A stretch of DNA of 56,602 nt, from positions 1 through 56,602 of the forward strand of contig NZ_CABUCJ010000002.1 of NCBI RefSeq assembly GCF_902490045.1, read 5' to 3'. Below, in pieces: positions 8,195 to 16,260 of this stretch. Below the pieces are notes generated by a model that did not search any database, was not told where the DNA came from, and saw only the letters and a program-made list of their open reading frames with translations. Position 1 is the stretch's first letter. Each line of letters starts with the position of its first letter. This DNA comes from an uncultured Anaerotruncus sp. GTDB taxonomy: Bacteria > Bacillota > Clostridia > Oscillospirales > Ruminococcaceae. The translations under genes were made by a program, and so were the position numbers.

Positions 8195-9003
8195 GGGAAA
8201 TCGTCAATCCGCGCAACCTCGCGGCGGTGGACCGCCCCGGCCTGCTGGTGGGCTACCTGCTGGCCGGCTATCCCGGACGGGAAGGGTTTTTGGCGGCCGC
8301 CGAAGGATGTGAAAAGGCGGGGCTCGACATCCTCGAGGTCGGGTTTCCCGCCGCCGACCCCAGCTCGGACGGGGAGGTCATCCAGCACGCGCACACCCTC
8401 GCGGACCATTCGATCTGCCGCGATCCCTCCTACTGGCAGGCGCTGCGCCGCTCCGTGGACTGCCCCATCTGGGTGATGGGGTACCGCGACGACCTCGTCC
8501 CGTCGGGAATCTGCCGCGCCATGGCGGAGGCCGACGCGGCGGACGCCTTCGTCATCCCCGACATGACGGTGGAGGAGCGGGACAGACTCGCGGAGGAGCT
8601 GGCGCCGCTCGGAGCCGACGTGCTCGGCTTCACCAACCCCGAGATGTCCGCGCGGGAGCTGGAGGATTGCTTCGACCGGTTCTCGCTGATCTACCAGCAG
8701 CTCTACGCGGGCCGCACCGGCATGCCGGTGCTGGCGGAGGATTTCGGCGGGCCCCTTTCCCGGGCCCACACCCATCCCCATGTCCGGGCGTTCGCCGGAT
8801 TCGGCATCAGCACCCCCCAGCGGGTCGCGGAGCTCCTGTCGGCAGGCTTCGACGGGGCCATCGTCGGCACCGCCCTGATGAAAAAACTCAACGAGTCGCC
8901 CGAGGCGCTTTACGCCTTCGTGAAGGAGCTCAAGGCGGCGGCAAGTTCGGGAGGAATTCGATGCGGTATATCGCAACCTTCGACATCGGCACCACGGCGG
9001 TAA
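8191..9003 (+). CDS. TrpA-like (tryptophan synthase alpha-fold) protein in sugar operon
   Basis: 270 residues, the full length of TrpA. Catalytic Glu49 and Asp60 fall at their usual numbers (EVGFPAADPSSDG), and the phosphate-binding loops GFGISTPQ and GAIVGTALM are kept, so it should bind a phosphorylated substrate and perform a retro-aldol cleavage. The TrpA loop-2 Asp (usual GDP) is Tyr (GYPG). No trpB or other trp gene is present. The GTG start overlaps the permease stop, and the 3' end overlaps the FGGY kinase gene by 43 bp. I infer a sugar-phosphate lyase or aldolase rather than tryptophan synthesis; the substrate is unknown. Confidence 0.8.
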   Translation: MREIVNPRNLAAVDRPGLLVGYLLAGYPGREGFLAAAEGCEKAGLDILEVGFPAADPSSDGEVIQHAHTLADHSICRDPSYWQALRRSVDCPIWVMGYRDDLVPSGICRAMAEADAADAFVIPDMTVEERDRLAEELAPLGADVLGFTNPEMSARELEDCFDRFSLIYQQLYAGRTGMPVLAEDFGGPLSRAHTHPHVRAFAGFGISTPQRVAELLSAGFDGAIVGTALMKKLNESPEALYAFVKELKAAASSGGIRCGISQPSTSAPRR

Positions 9004-10439
9004 AGGGGGTCCTCCTCTCGGAGGACAACGCCTGCGCCTGCGAAAAGAGCGTGGAGATCGAGACCTTCTCCGACGGGGGGCGGCGGGAACAGGATCCCCT
9101 CTCCTGGTACGCGGCGGTGTGCGACATCTCCCGCGCCTTCTTCGCGGGGGGGATTTCCCCCGCGGCGGTGCGCGGGATCGTCATGAGCGGGCAGATGCAG
9201 GATCTCATCCCCGTGGACGGCAGCCTGCGCCCCACCTGCAACGCGATTCTCTATTCCGACGGGCGCGCCGGGGCGGAGGCCGAACGGCTCGCCGGACTGA
9301 TCGGCCGGAAGGAGCTCGTCAGAAGCACCGGCAACCAGTTCGACGGCTCCCTCCCCTTCCCCAAGCTGCTCTGGCTCAAGGAACGGAATCCCGACGCCTA
9401 CCGGGCGGCCGAAAAGGTGCTCATCAGCTCCAAGGACTACTGCATCGCGCGGCTGACGGGCGAATTCGTCGGCGACGTGACCGCGTCGGCCACCGCGGGG
9501 CTCATGGACATCCATGAAAAGCGCTGGAACACCGCCTGGATGGAGGCGGCGGGCCTGGACGCGGGAAAGCTGCCGCGGCTGCGCTACGCCCACGAACAGG
9601 CGGGCGCGGTGACGGCCGGGGCGGCGCGGGAGACGGGGTACCTGCCCGGGACGCCGGTCTACACCGGCACCGGCGACGCGGGCGCCACGACGCTCGCCAG
9701 CGGCATCTCCGCCGACGGCGAATTCAACATCAACCTCGGCACCTCCGGCTGGGTCGCCTGCGTCTCGGGCGACATCCTGCCGAAAAACGACGTCTTCAAC
9801 CTCGCGGCCATGCCGGAGGGCGTCTATATCAACGTGGTCCCCTTCTTCAACGCGGGCAACGTCCACAAGTGGGTCAGCCGGGCCCTCGCGCCCAGCGAGC
9901 AGGGGAAATACGACTATGTGGATCAGTTATTGGAAGAGAGTGAGGCGGGCAGCCACGGGACGATGTTCCTGCCCTACCTCGTGGGGGAGCGGTTCCCCGT
10001 CGTGGACACCCGGGTCCGGGGCGGCTATGTGGGCATCACCCCCGAAACCACCCGGCAGGACCTCGCGCGCAGCGCGCTGGAGGGGGTCGCCTTCTCCATC
10101 CGGCAGGGGATCGAGAGCATCGGGCGGGTCCCCCGCAAGATCTCCCTGATCGGCGGCGGCGCCCGCACCCCCGTGTGGTGCCGGATTCTCGCCGACGTGC
10201 TGGGGCATCCCGTGCACGTCTACCGGAACTCCGACTACCTGCCCGCGGTCGCCATCGCGGCGTCGGTGCTGGTCGCGCAGGGGGAGATCCGGGACTACGC
10301 CGAGTTCACCGACACCCTGCAGGGCTCGGACAACTGCGTGCGCTACGACCCGTCGCCCGCGCATGTCGAGCGGTACAACGAGATCTATCCCCGCTACCTG
10401 CGGGTCTACCCCGCGCTGAAAAACCTCTATGGGGACTGA
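8961..10439 (+). CDS. FGGY-family carbohydrate kinase (xylulokinase-like)
   Basis: 492 residues. The N-terminal FGGY domain has the ATP-loop DIGTTAVKGVLL at 7-18, and the C-terminal domain has GGGARTPVWCRILADVLG. It should phosphorylate an imported sugar, ketose or polyol with ATP. GGGAGG sits 6 bases before the ATG. The start lies 43 bp inside the TrpA-like gene, which suggests tight translational coupling and that kinase and lyase act in consecutive steps. A strong terminator follows. The sequence alone does not separate xylulose from ribulose, glycerol or similar substrates. Confidence 0.88.
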   Translation: MRYIATFDIGTTAVKGVLLSEDNACACEKSVEIETFSDGGRREQDPLSWYAAVCDISRAFFAGGISPAAVRGIVMSGQMQDLIPVDGSLRPTCNAILYSDGRAGAEAERLAGLIGRKELVRSTGNQFDGSLPFPKLLWLKERNPDAYRAAEKVLISSKDYCIARLTGEFVGDVTASATAGLMDIHEKRWNTAWMEAAGLDAGKLPRLRYAHEQAGAVTAGAARETGYLPGTPVYTGTGDAGATTLASGISADGEFNINLGTSGWVACVSGDILPKNDVFNLAAMPEGVYINVVPFFNAGNVHKWVSRALAPSEQGKYDYVDQLLEESEAGSHGTMFLPYLVGERFPVVDTRVRGGYVGITPETTRQDLARSALEGVAFSIRQGIESIGRVPRKISLIGGGARTPVWCRILADVLGHPVHVYRNSDYLPAVAIAASVLVAQGEIRDYAEFTDTLQGSDNCVRYDPSPAHVERYNEIYPRYLRVYPALKNLYGD

Positions 10440-10454
10440 CGAACAGCCAAAGCT

Positions 10455-10494
10455 GCCGGGCCGGCGGGATGATCCCCGCCGGCCCGGCCTTTTC
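10455..10494 (+). terminator. Rho-independent terminator of SorC operon
   Basis: A 14-bp stem (GCCGGGCCGGCGGG paired with CCCGCCGGCCCGGC) with loop ATGATC and a short T run, 15 bp after the kinase stop. Confidence 0.88.
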
Positions 10495-10515
10495 GCGCCG
10501 AAGGGCGCGCCCGGA

Positions 10516-10545
10516 TTGACAAACGGAATCCCCCAGTGCTATACT
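10516..10545 (+). promoter_or_regulatory. Promoter of cobalamin-riboswitch operon
   Basis: TTGACA (10516-10521), 18 bp, TATACT (10540-10545), immediately upstream of the riboswitch. Confidence 0.8.
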
Positions 10546-10559
10546 GGCATCAATTCAAT

Positions 10560-10725
10560 AGCGGAGACAGGTTATGGAAGCTGGGTGCGATTCCCACGCA
10601 AGGCCGTTGCTGTGTTTCACCGCCGGGCCGGCGGACGCCACTGGAAGGGATTCCGGGAAGGCGCCGGCCCCTGCGTCCGGACCGGACGCGGGTGATCAGT
10701 CAGAATACTTGCCTGTCCCCCTGCC
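10560..10725 (+). promoter_or_regulatory. Cobalamin (B12) riboswitch
   Basis: The conserved elements appear in order: ACAGG near 10566, GGTGCGATTCC, the B12-box core GCCACTGG (10637-10644), GGGAAGGCG (10655-10663), and the closing segment ending TTGCCTG (10708-10714). Such RNAs bind adenosyl- or related cobalamin and shut off downstream genes when B12 is plentiful. About 125 bp further on is an intrinsic terminator, the likely switching element. The 3' boundary is approximate. Confidence 0.85.
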
Positions 10726-10839
10726 GCGCGGACCGCGCGGCGTGTGCGGCCCCGCGGACTACCGGGGTTCTGGACAGGATGATCGAGGCATGCCGGCCGC
10801 TTTCGCTCCGGGATATGTCTTGTCTTTGTGCTGAAAAGA

Positions 10840-10875
10840 GCGTCCGCGGACCGACCGCGGACGCTTTCTTTTTTT
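10840..10875 (+). terminator. Riboswitch expression-platform terminator
   Basis: GCGTCCGCGG pairs with CCGCGGACGC (loop ACCGA), followed by TTTCTTTTTTT. It lies between the riboswitch and the first gene, so it probably acts as the regulated attenuator. Confidence 0.85.
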
Positions 10876-10946
10876 GGCCCGTTTTTCCCGGGGAGCGCTC
10901 CGGGTTCGGCCGAACCGGAAAACCGCAATGAAAAGGAGAAATGAAA

Positions 10947-11906
10947 ATGAACATCCATGCGAAAAGAATTCTGGCTTTGATCCTGAGTCTGTCGCTCGGC
11001 CTGCTCGCGTTCGCGGGCTGCTCCGGCGCCCCGGCGGCCGCTTCCGGCGAGGGCGAGACCCCCGCGGACCCGGCCGGGGAGGCCCCGGAAACCGCTCCCG
11101 GCGAGGCCGCCCCGGAAGCCGCTGCCAGCAAGGTCCTGCTCGTGACCAGCTTCGGCACCAGCTATAACGACAACCGCGACCTTTCGATCGGCAGCATCGA
11201 ACAGAAGCTGCAGGCGGCCTATCCCGACTACGAGGTCCGCCGCGCCTTCACAAGCCAGATCATCATCGACAAGCTCAAGGAGCGCGACGGCCTCGAGATC
11301 GACAACGTGACCGAGGCGATGGACCGGCTCGTTTCCGACGGGGTCAGGGAGGTCGTGGTGCAGCCCACCCATGTCATGAGCGGTTTCGAGTACGACGACG
11401 TGGCCGCGGAGGTCGCCCCCTACGCGGACAAGTTCGACAGCTTCAAGGTCGGCAGCCCGCTGCTCGTCTCAGACGCGGACTACGACGAGGTGGTCTCGAT
11501 CATCACCGGCGAGACGAAGGGCTATGATACCGAGGGCGCCGCGATCGTGTTCATGGGCCACGGCACCGAGCACGAGGCGAACGCCGCCTATGCCAAGCTC
11601 CAGCAGCACCTGACCGGCGCGGGCTACGCCAACTACTTTGTCGGCACCGTCGAGGCGACCCCCACGCTTGACGACGTCCTCGCGCTCGTCCAGGGTTCCG
11701 GCGCGAAAAAGGCGGTCCTGCTGCCGCTCATGATCGTCGCGGGCGACCACGCCAACAACGACATGGCGGGGGACGGGGAGGACTCCTGGAAAACCGCTTT
11801 CGAGCGGGCGGGCTTCGAGGTCGAGTGCGTCCTCAGGGGCCTCGGCCAGTACGAGGGGATTCAGGACCTGTTCGTCGAGCATGTGGGCGCGCTGATCGCG
11901 CAGTAA
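10947..11906 (+). CDS. Lipoprotein CbiK-type sirohydrochlorin cobaltochelatase
   Basis: 319 residues. A signal peptide with lipobox AFAGC (Cys25) and an acidic Ala/Pro linker precede a CbiK domain (about 60-319). The three metal-site motifs of CbiK are present: FMGHGTEHEANAAY (His), VGTVEATPTL (Glu) and MIVAGDHANNDMAGD (His). Cytoplasmic CbiK inserts cobalt into sirohydrochlorin; a surface-anchored form may instead bind, load or strip metal from a tetrapyrrole. ATG 10947 has GGAG at good spacing; ATG 10941 is too close to it. B12-riboswitch control ties it to corrinoid or cobalt supply. Confidence 0.88.
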   Translation: MNIHAKRILALILSLSLGLLAFAGCSGAPAAASGEGETPADPAGEAPETAPGEAAPEAAASKVLLVTSFGTSYNDNRDLSIGSIEQKLQAAYPDYEVRRAFTSQIIIDKLKERDGLEIDNVTEAMDRLVSDGVREVVVQPTHVMSGFEYDDVAAEVAPYADKFDSFKVGSPLLVSDADYDEVVSIITGETKGYDTEGAAIVFMGHGTEHEANAAYAKLQQHLTGAGYANYFVGTVEATPTLDDVLALVQGSGAKKAVLLPLMIVAGDHANNDMAGDGEDSWKTAFERAGFEVECVLRGLGQYEGIQDLFVEHVGALIAQ

Positions 11907-11949
11907 TCCCCGGGGCCTTTCCGGGGAACCGAAAAAGGAGAATCACCGG

Positions 11950-12843
11950 ATGAAAAAGACTGAAACGCTTCTGTTGGCCGCGCTGGCGGCCTGCATCCTG
12001 TTTTCCGGCTGCGCGGCCGGGCCGCCGCGCGCCGAAAGCGCCGCGACCGCGCCGGCCGCGGAGAGCGCGCCCCCCGCCTCGGAAGCGCCTTCCGAAAGCG
12101 CGCCGGGCGCCCCCGGAGAGGAACCGCCGGAGCCGGTCTATGGGAATCAGATTCAGGACGGGACCTACCCGATCGAAGTCTCCTCCAGCTCCTCCATGTT
12201 CCGGATCGTCGACGCGCAGCTCACCGTGGAAAACGGGGAGATGTCCGCGGTCCTGACGCTTGGCGGCAAGGGCTATGAAAAGCTCTATATGGGCACCGGC
12301 GAGCAGGCGCTCGCCGATACCGACGACAACTGCGTCTATTTTTCCGAGGACGCGCAGGGCCGGTACACCTACCGGGTCCCGGTGGCCGCGCTCGACCGGG
12401 AAACCGACTGCGCCGCGTGGAGCATCCGCAAGGAGAAGTGGTACGACCGGGTCCTTGTCTTCCATTCCGCGCAGCTCCCCGCCGGGGCGGTCTCGGCGGC
12501 TTCCCCGGGGGAGCTTCCCGCCGACGGGCGGTACCTCGTCGACGTGAGCCTTTCGGGCGGCTCGGGCAGGGCCTCGGTGGAGTCCCCGGCGAAGGTCACG
12601 GTCGCGGACGGAAGGGCGACGGCGGTCGTCGTTTGGAGCAGCCCCTACTACGAGTCCATGCGGGTGGACGGCGCGGTTTACGCCCCCATCCCGGCCGGAG
12701 GAAATTCCGCCTTTGAAATTCCCGTGACGCTGGACGCCGACATGGCGGTCAGCGCGCGGACGATCGCGATGAGCGAGCCCCACGACGTCGACTACATTCT
12801 GCGCTTCAATTCCGCGACGGCCGCGCCGTCGGAGCCGCAGTGA
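11950..12843 (+). CDS. Lipoprotein with two tandem beta-rich domains, cobalamin-regulated
   Basis: 297 residues. The lipobox is FSGC (Cys21), followed by an Ala/Ser/Glu/Pro linker (22-60). Two related domains of about 110 residues follow, each opening with a similar phrase (DGTYPIEVSSSSS, then DGRYLVDVSLSGGSG) and containing an aromatic Tyr-containing strand (GYEKLYMGTGEQA; SSPYYESMRVDG). The pattern resembles ligand-binding surface domains found beside tetrapyrrole importers, including NEAT-like heme binders, but I cannot name a family. It lies between the chelatase and binding-protein genes, so a role in capturing a corrinoid or other tetrapyrrole is likely. Confidence 0.68.
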   Translation: MKKTETLLLAALAACILFSGCAAGPPRAESAATAPAAESAPPASEAPSESAPGAPGEEPPEPVYGNQIQDGTYPIEVSSSSSMFRIVDAQLTVENGEMSAVLTLGGKGYEKLYMGTGEQALADTDDNCVYFSEDAQGRYTYRVPVAALDRETDCAAWSIRKEKWYDRVLVFHSAQLPAGAVSAASPGELPADGRYLVDVSLSGGSGRASVESPAKVTVADGRATAVVVWSSPYYESMRVDGAVYAPIPAGGNSAFEIPVTLDADMAVSARTIAMSEPHDVDYILRFNSATAAPSEPQ

Positions 12844-13982
12844 AGCGGCGGCTGGCCTGCCTGGCCGCCGCCCTCCTGTTCGCCCTCTTCCCGCTGTCCG
12901 GCTGCGCCGAAGGCCCCGCCGCCGGGAGCCCGGGGGCGCTCGGGAACGGCTGGAAACCTGTGCGCAGAATGGAGCTGCAATACGCGGAAAATTTCAGCGT
13001 GGATTACTACCCCGGCGATTACGCGCTGATCACCATCTCGGACGGCGGCCGCTTCCTCACCGTCCCGCAGGGACGCAAGGTCCCGGAGGGGATCGATGGG
13101 GAGATCACCGTCCTGCGCCAGCCGGTTGAAAACATCTACCTCGTCGCCACCTCGGCGATGTGCCTTTTCGACGCGCTCGACGGCCTCGGCAGCATCCGCC
13201 TTTCTGGGACGAAGGCGGACGACTGGTATATCCCGGGCGCGAAGGCGGCGATGGAAGCGGGGGAGATCCTCTACGCGGGAAAATACAACGCGCCCGACTT
13301 TGAACGCATCATGTCCAACTCCTGCGGCCTTGCCGTGGAATCCACGATGATCAACCACGTCCCGGAGGTGCGGGAAAAGCTGGAGGAGGTCGGCGTCCCG
13401 GTGCTGGTCGACCAGTCCAGCTACGAGCCCCATCCCCTCGGGCGCACCGAGTGGATCAAGCTCTACGGGGCGCTGCTCGGGAAGGAGGCGGAGGCCGAAC
13501 GGCTCTTCGCGGAGCAGGCCGCCTATCTGGACGCGGCCGCCGGCCAGGAGAACACCGGCAAGACGGTCGCGTTTTTCCACATCAGCTCGTCGGGGTACGC
13601 CGTCGCCAGGAAGTCGGGCGACTATGTGACGAAGATGATCGAGCTCGCGGGGGGAAACTACGTCTTCAGCGGCCTCGGGGACCCCGCCAGCGCCACCAGC
13701 ACGGTGCCTCTTGAGATGGAACGGTTTTACGCGTCGGCCAAGGACGCGGACTACATCATCTACAACAGCACGATCGACGGCGAGCTCTCCTCACTCGACG
13801 AGCTCACCGCCAAAAGCGGGCTGCTCGGGGACTTCAAGGCGGTACGGGAGGGCAATGTCTGGTGCACCGAAAAGAACCTCTTCCAGGAGACGACCCAGCT
13901 CGGCCTGATGATCTCCGACATCCGCCGGATGCTTACGGAAGAGGACCCGGACGGGCTGCGCTTCCTGTACCGGCTGCAATGA
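12840..13982 (+). CDS. BtuF/FhuD-like ABC transporter substrate-binding lipoprotein
   Basis: 380 residues. The signal peptide ends in LSGC (Cys22). The mature part is a class III (helical-backbone) binding protein, with phrases such as MINHVPEVREKLEEVGVPVLVD and the closing GNVWCTEKNLFQ. These proteins bind cobalamin, heme or siderophores outside the membrane. The GTG start overlaps the previous stop codon. B12-riboswitch control favours a corrinoid or cobalt complex as ligand. Confidence 0.85.
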   Translation: MKRRLACLAAALLFALFPLSGCAEGPAAGSPGALGNGWKPVRRMELQYAENFSVDYYPGDYALITISDGGRFLTVPQGRKVPEGIDGEITVLRQPVENIYLVATSAMCLFDALDGLGSIRLSGTKADDWYIPGAKAAMEAGEILYAGKYNAPDFERIMSNSCGLAVESTMINHVPEVREKLEEVGVPVLVDQSSYEPHPLGRTEWIKLYGALLGKEAEAERLFAEQAAYLDAAAGQENTGKTVAFFHISSSGYAVARKSGDYVTKMIELAGGNYVFSGLGDPASATSTVPLEMERFYASAKDADYIIYNSTIDGELSSLDELTAKSGLLGDFKAVREGNVWCTEKNLFQETTQLGLMISDIRRMLTEEDPDGLRFLYRLQ

Positions 13983-14017
13983 CGGCGCGGCGCGCGCCGG
14001 GAGGAGGAAGGATAAAA

Positions 14018-15043
14018 ATGAGAGAGGAAACGGCCCGGCGGCGGCTGCGGTACTGCGTCGTGCTCGCGGTTTTCGTCCTCCTCTTCGCCGCGCTGGCGCT
14101 GCTGAATATCGGCGTCGGCAGCGTGGCCGTGGGGGGCCGGGAGATCTTCGGCATCCTCTTCCGGGGGGAGGGGAGCGAGACGGCGCGCGGCATCATCTGG
14201 AAGGTGCGTCTGCCCCGCGCCGCGGCGGGCGTCCTGCTCGGCGGCGCGCTGGCGCTGTCCGGCTTCCTGCTGCAGACCTTCTTCAACAACCCGATCGCCG
14301 GCCCCTATGTGCTGGGGATTTCATCCGGCGCCAAGCTGACGGTCGCCGTCCTCATGGTGCTGGCGCTCAGCCGCAGTCGCTCGGTCGGCTCCGCCGCCAT
14401 GATCGCCGCCGCCTTCGCGGGCGCGATGCTCTCGATGGGGTTCGTCCTGCTCATGGCGCGGGCGGTCCGGCGGTCGTCGATGCTCATCGTCAGCGGGGTC
14501 ATGATCGGCTACATCTGCTCGGCGGTCACCGACTTCATCGTCGCCTTCGCCGACGACGCCAGCATCGTCAACCTCCACAACTGGTCCCGCGGCAGCTTTT
14601 CCGGCGCCTCGTGGGAGGACGTGCGGGTCATGGCGGTCGTCGTGCTCGCCGCCTCGGCCGCCGTCTTCTTGCTCTCCAAGCCGATCGGCGCCTACCAGCT
14701 GGGCGAGAGCTACGCGCAGAACATGGGGGTGAACATCCGGGCGTTCCGCATCGTGCTGGTGCTGCTCTCGAGCGTGCTGAGCGCCTGCGTCACCGCCTTT
14801 GCCGGACCGGTCTCCTTCGTGGGGATCGCCGTGCCGCACCTGGTGCGGTCGTTTTTGAAGACCTCGAAGCCCCTGCTCGTCATCCCCGTCTGCTTTTTGG
14901 GCGGCGCGGTCTTCTGCCTGGGGTGCGATCTGGCTGCGCGGACCCTCTTCGCGCCGATGGAGCTGAGCATCAGCTCGGTGACCGCCGTGGCCGGCGCGCC
15001 CGTCGTGATCGGGATCATGCTGAGGAAGAAGGTGAAAAGCTGA
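14018..15043 (+). CDS. FecCD-family ABC transporter permease (BtuC-like)
   Basis: 341 residues with about nine or ten membrane segments. Family phrases include VRLPRAAAGVLLGGALALSG, NNPIAGPYVLGISSGA and GPVSFVGIAVPHLVR. It should form the homodimeric channel for the upstream binding protein. GGAGGAAG precedes ATG 14018; an earlier in-frame ATG at 13979 lacks a good ribosome-binding site. The TGA stop shares one base with the ATPase start. Confidence 0.92.
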   Translation: MREETARRRLRYCVVLAVFVLLFAALALLNIGVGSVAVGGREIFGILFRGEGSETARGIIWKVRLPRAAAGVLLGGALALSGFLLQTFFNNPIAGPYVLGISSGAKLTVAVLMVLALSRSRSVGSAAMIAAAFAGAMLSMGFVLLMARAVRRSSMLIVSGVMIGYICSAVTDFIVAFADDASIVNLHNWSRGSFSGASWEDVRVMAVVVLAASAAVFLLSKPIGAYQLGESYAQNMGVNIRAFRIVLVLLSSVLSACVTAFAGPVSFVGIAVPHLVRSFLKTSKPLLVIPVCFLGGAVFCLGCDLAARTLFAPMELSISSVTAVAGAPVVIGIMLRKKVKS

Positions 15044-16158
15044 TGGCGGAGCCCTTCTTCCGGACCGAACGGCTGACGGTGGGCTACAACGGCGTCCCAC
15101 TGATCCGGGACATCGAAATCCGGCTGGAGCGGGGCCGGATCCTCACGCTGATCGGGCCGAACGGCTCGGGCAAATCGACCGTCCTGAAGAGCGTCACAAA
15201 CTACCTGAAGCCCCTCTGCGGAACCGTCTTCCTCGACCGACGCGCGGTCGGCGGCATGAGCAGCGGCGACCTCTCCCGCCTGGTGTCGGTCGTGCTCACC
15301 GAAAAGCCCCGGACCGAGCTGATGACCTGCGGGGACGTCGCCGCGACGGGGCGGCATCCCTACACCGGCATGCTGGGCATCCTCTCGGAGGAGGACCGCC
15401 GCCTGGTCCGCGAGGCCATGGAGCTGGTGGACGTCTGGGCGCTGCGGGAGCAGGATTTCACCGAGATCAGCGACGGGCAGCGGCAGCGGGTCCTGCTCGC
15501 GCGGGCGATCTGCCAGCAGCCCCGGGTCATCGTGCTCGACGAGCCGACCGCCTTCCTCGACGTGCGCTACAAGCTCGAGCTCCTCGGCATCCTGCAAAAG
15601 CTGGCGAAGGAGCGGCAGATCACCGTGATCATGTCGCTCCACGAGCTCGACCTCGCGCAGAAGGTTTCCGACCTGGTCATGTGCGTCAGGGGGGAGACGG
15701 TCACGCACATCGGCCCCCCGCAGGAGATCTTCCGGCGGGAGCTGATCGCCGAGCTGTACGGACTCGGAAACGGGAGCTACAATCCCCTCTTCGGCAGCTT
15801 CGAGATGCCCCGCCCGGCGGGCGAGCCGGAAATCTTCATCATCGCGGGCGGCGGAACGGGCATCCCCGTCTACCGCGCGCTGCAAAAAAAGGGCGTCCCC
15901 TTTGCCACAGGCGTCCTGCATGAAAACGATGCCGACTGCCTGCTCGCCCGCGACCTCGCGTCCGAGGTGATCGCGGAGCGGACCTTCGAACCGATCGGCG
16001 CGGACGCCTACGGCCGCGCGCTGCGGCGGATGGAGGCCTGCGGCAGGGTGGTCAACTGCCTCGCCGGCTACGGCGAAACGAACCGGAAGAACCGGGAGCT
16101 GTACGAGCGGGCCCTCGCGATGGGCCTTGAGGAAGTAAAAAGCGCGGACATCCTCTGA
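15043..16158 (+). CDS. FecE/BtuD-like ABC ATPase with extra C-terminal domain
   Basis: 371 residues. The ATPase domain (1-253) has Walker A GPNGSGKST (38-46), signature EISDGQRQRV and Walker B VIVLDEPTAFLD. About 115 further residues (from about 258) are not part of a normal ABC ATPase: they open with EIFIIAGGGTGIPVYRALQ, a glycine-rich nucleotide-loop-like segment, and end in AMGLEEVKSADIL. The ATPase drives import of the riboswitch-controlled ligand; the added domain may sense a ligand or regulate the ATPase. It is the last gene of the operon and a terminator follows. Confidence 0.88.
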   Translation: MAEPFFRTERLTVGYNGVPLIRDIEIRLERGRILTLIGPNGSGKSTVLKSVTNYLKPLCGTVFLDRRAVGGMSSGDLSRLVSVVLTEKPRTELMTCGDVAATGRHPYTGMLGILSEEDRRLVREAMELVDVWALREQDFTEISDGQRQRVLLARAICQQPRVIVLDEPTAFLDVRYKLELLGILQKLAKERQITVIMSLHELDLAQKVSDLVMCVRGETVTHIGPPQEIFRRELIAELYGLGNGSYNPLFGSFEMPRPAGEPEIFIIAGGGTGIPVYRALQKKGVPFATGVLHENDADCLLARDLASEVIAERTFEPIGADAYGRALRRMEACGRVVNCLAGYGETNRKNRELYERALAMGLEEVKSADIL

Positions 16159-16173
16159 GGGAGCCGCGCAAAA

Positions 16174-16208
16174 CGGCTGGCATGCTTACGCATGCCAGCC
16201 GTTTTTTT
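16174..16208. terminator. Bidirectional terminator between cobalamin operon and enolase
   Basis: CGGCTGGCATGC pairs with GCATGCCAGCCG around loop TTAC. Seven T follow on the plus strand and four on the minus strand, so it can end both converging transcripts. Confidence 0.88.
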
Positions 16209-16260
16209 CCGGAAAAGCCCCGGCCCGGTTTCCCGTCCCGCCGGGCGCACCCGCTGCCGC

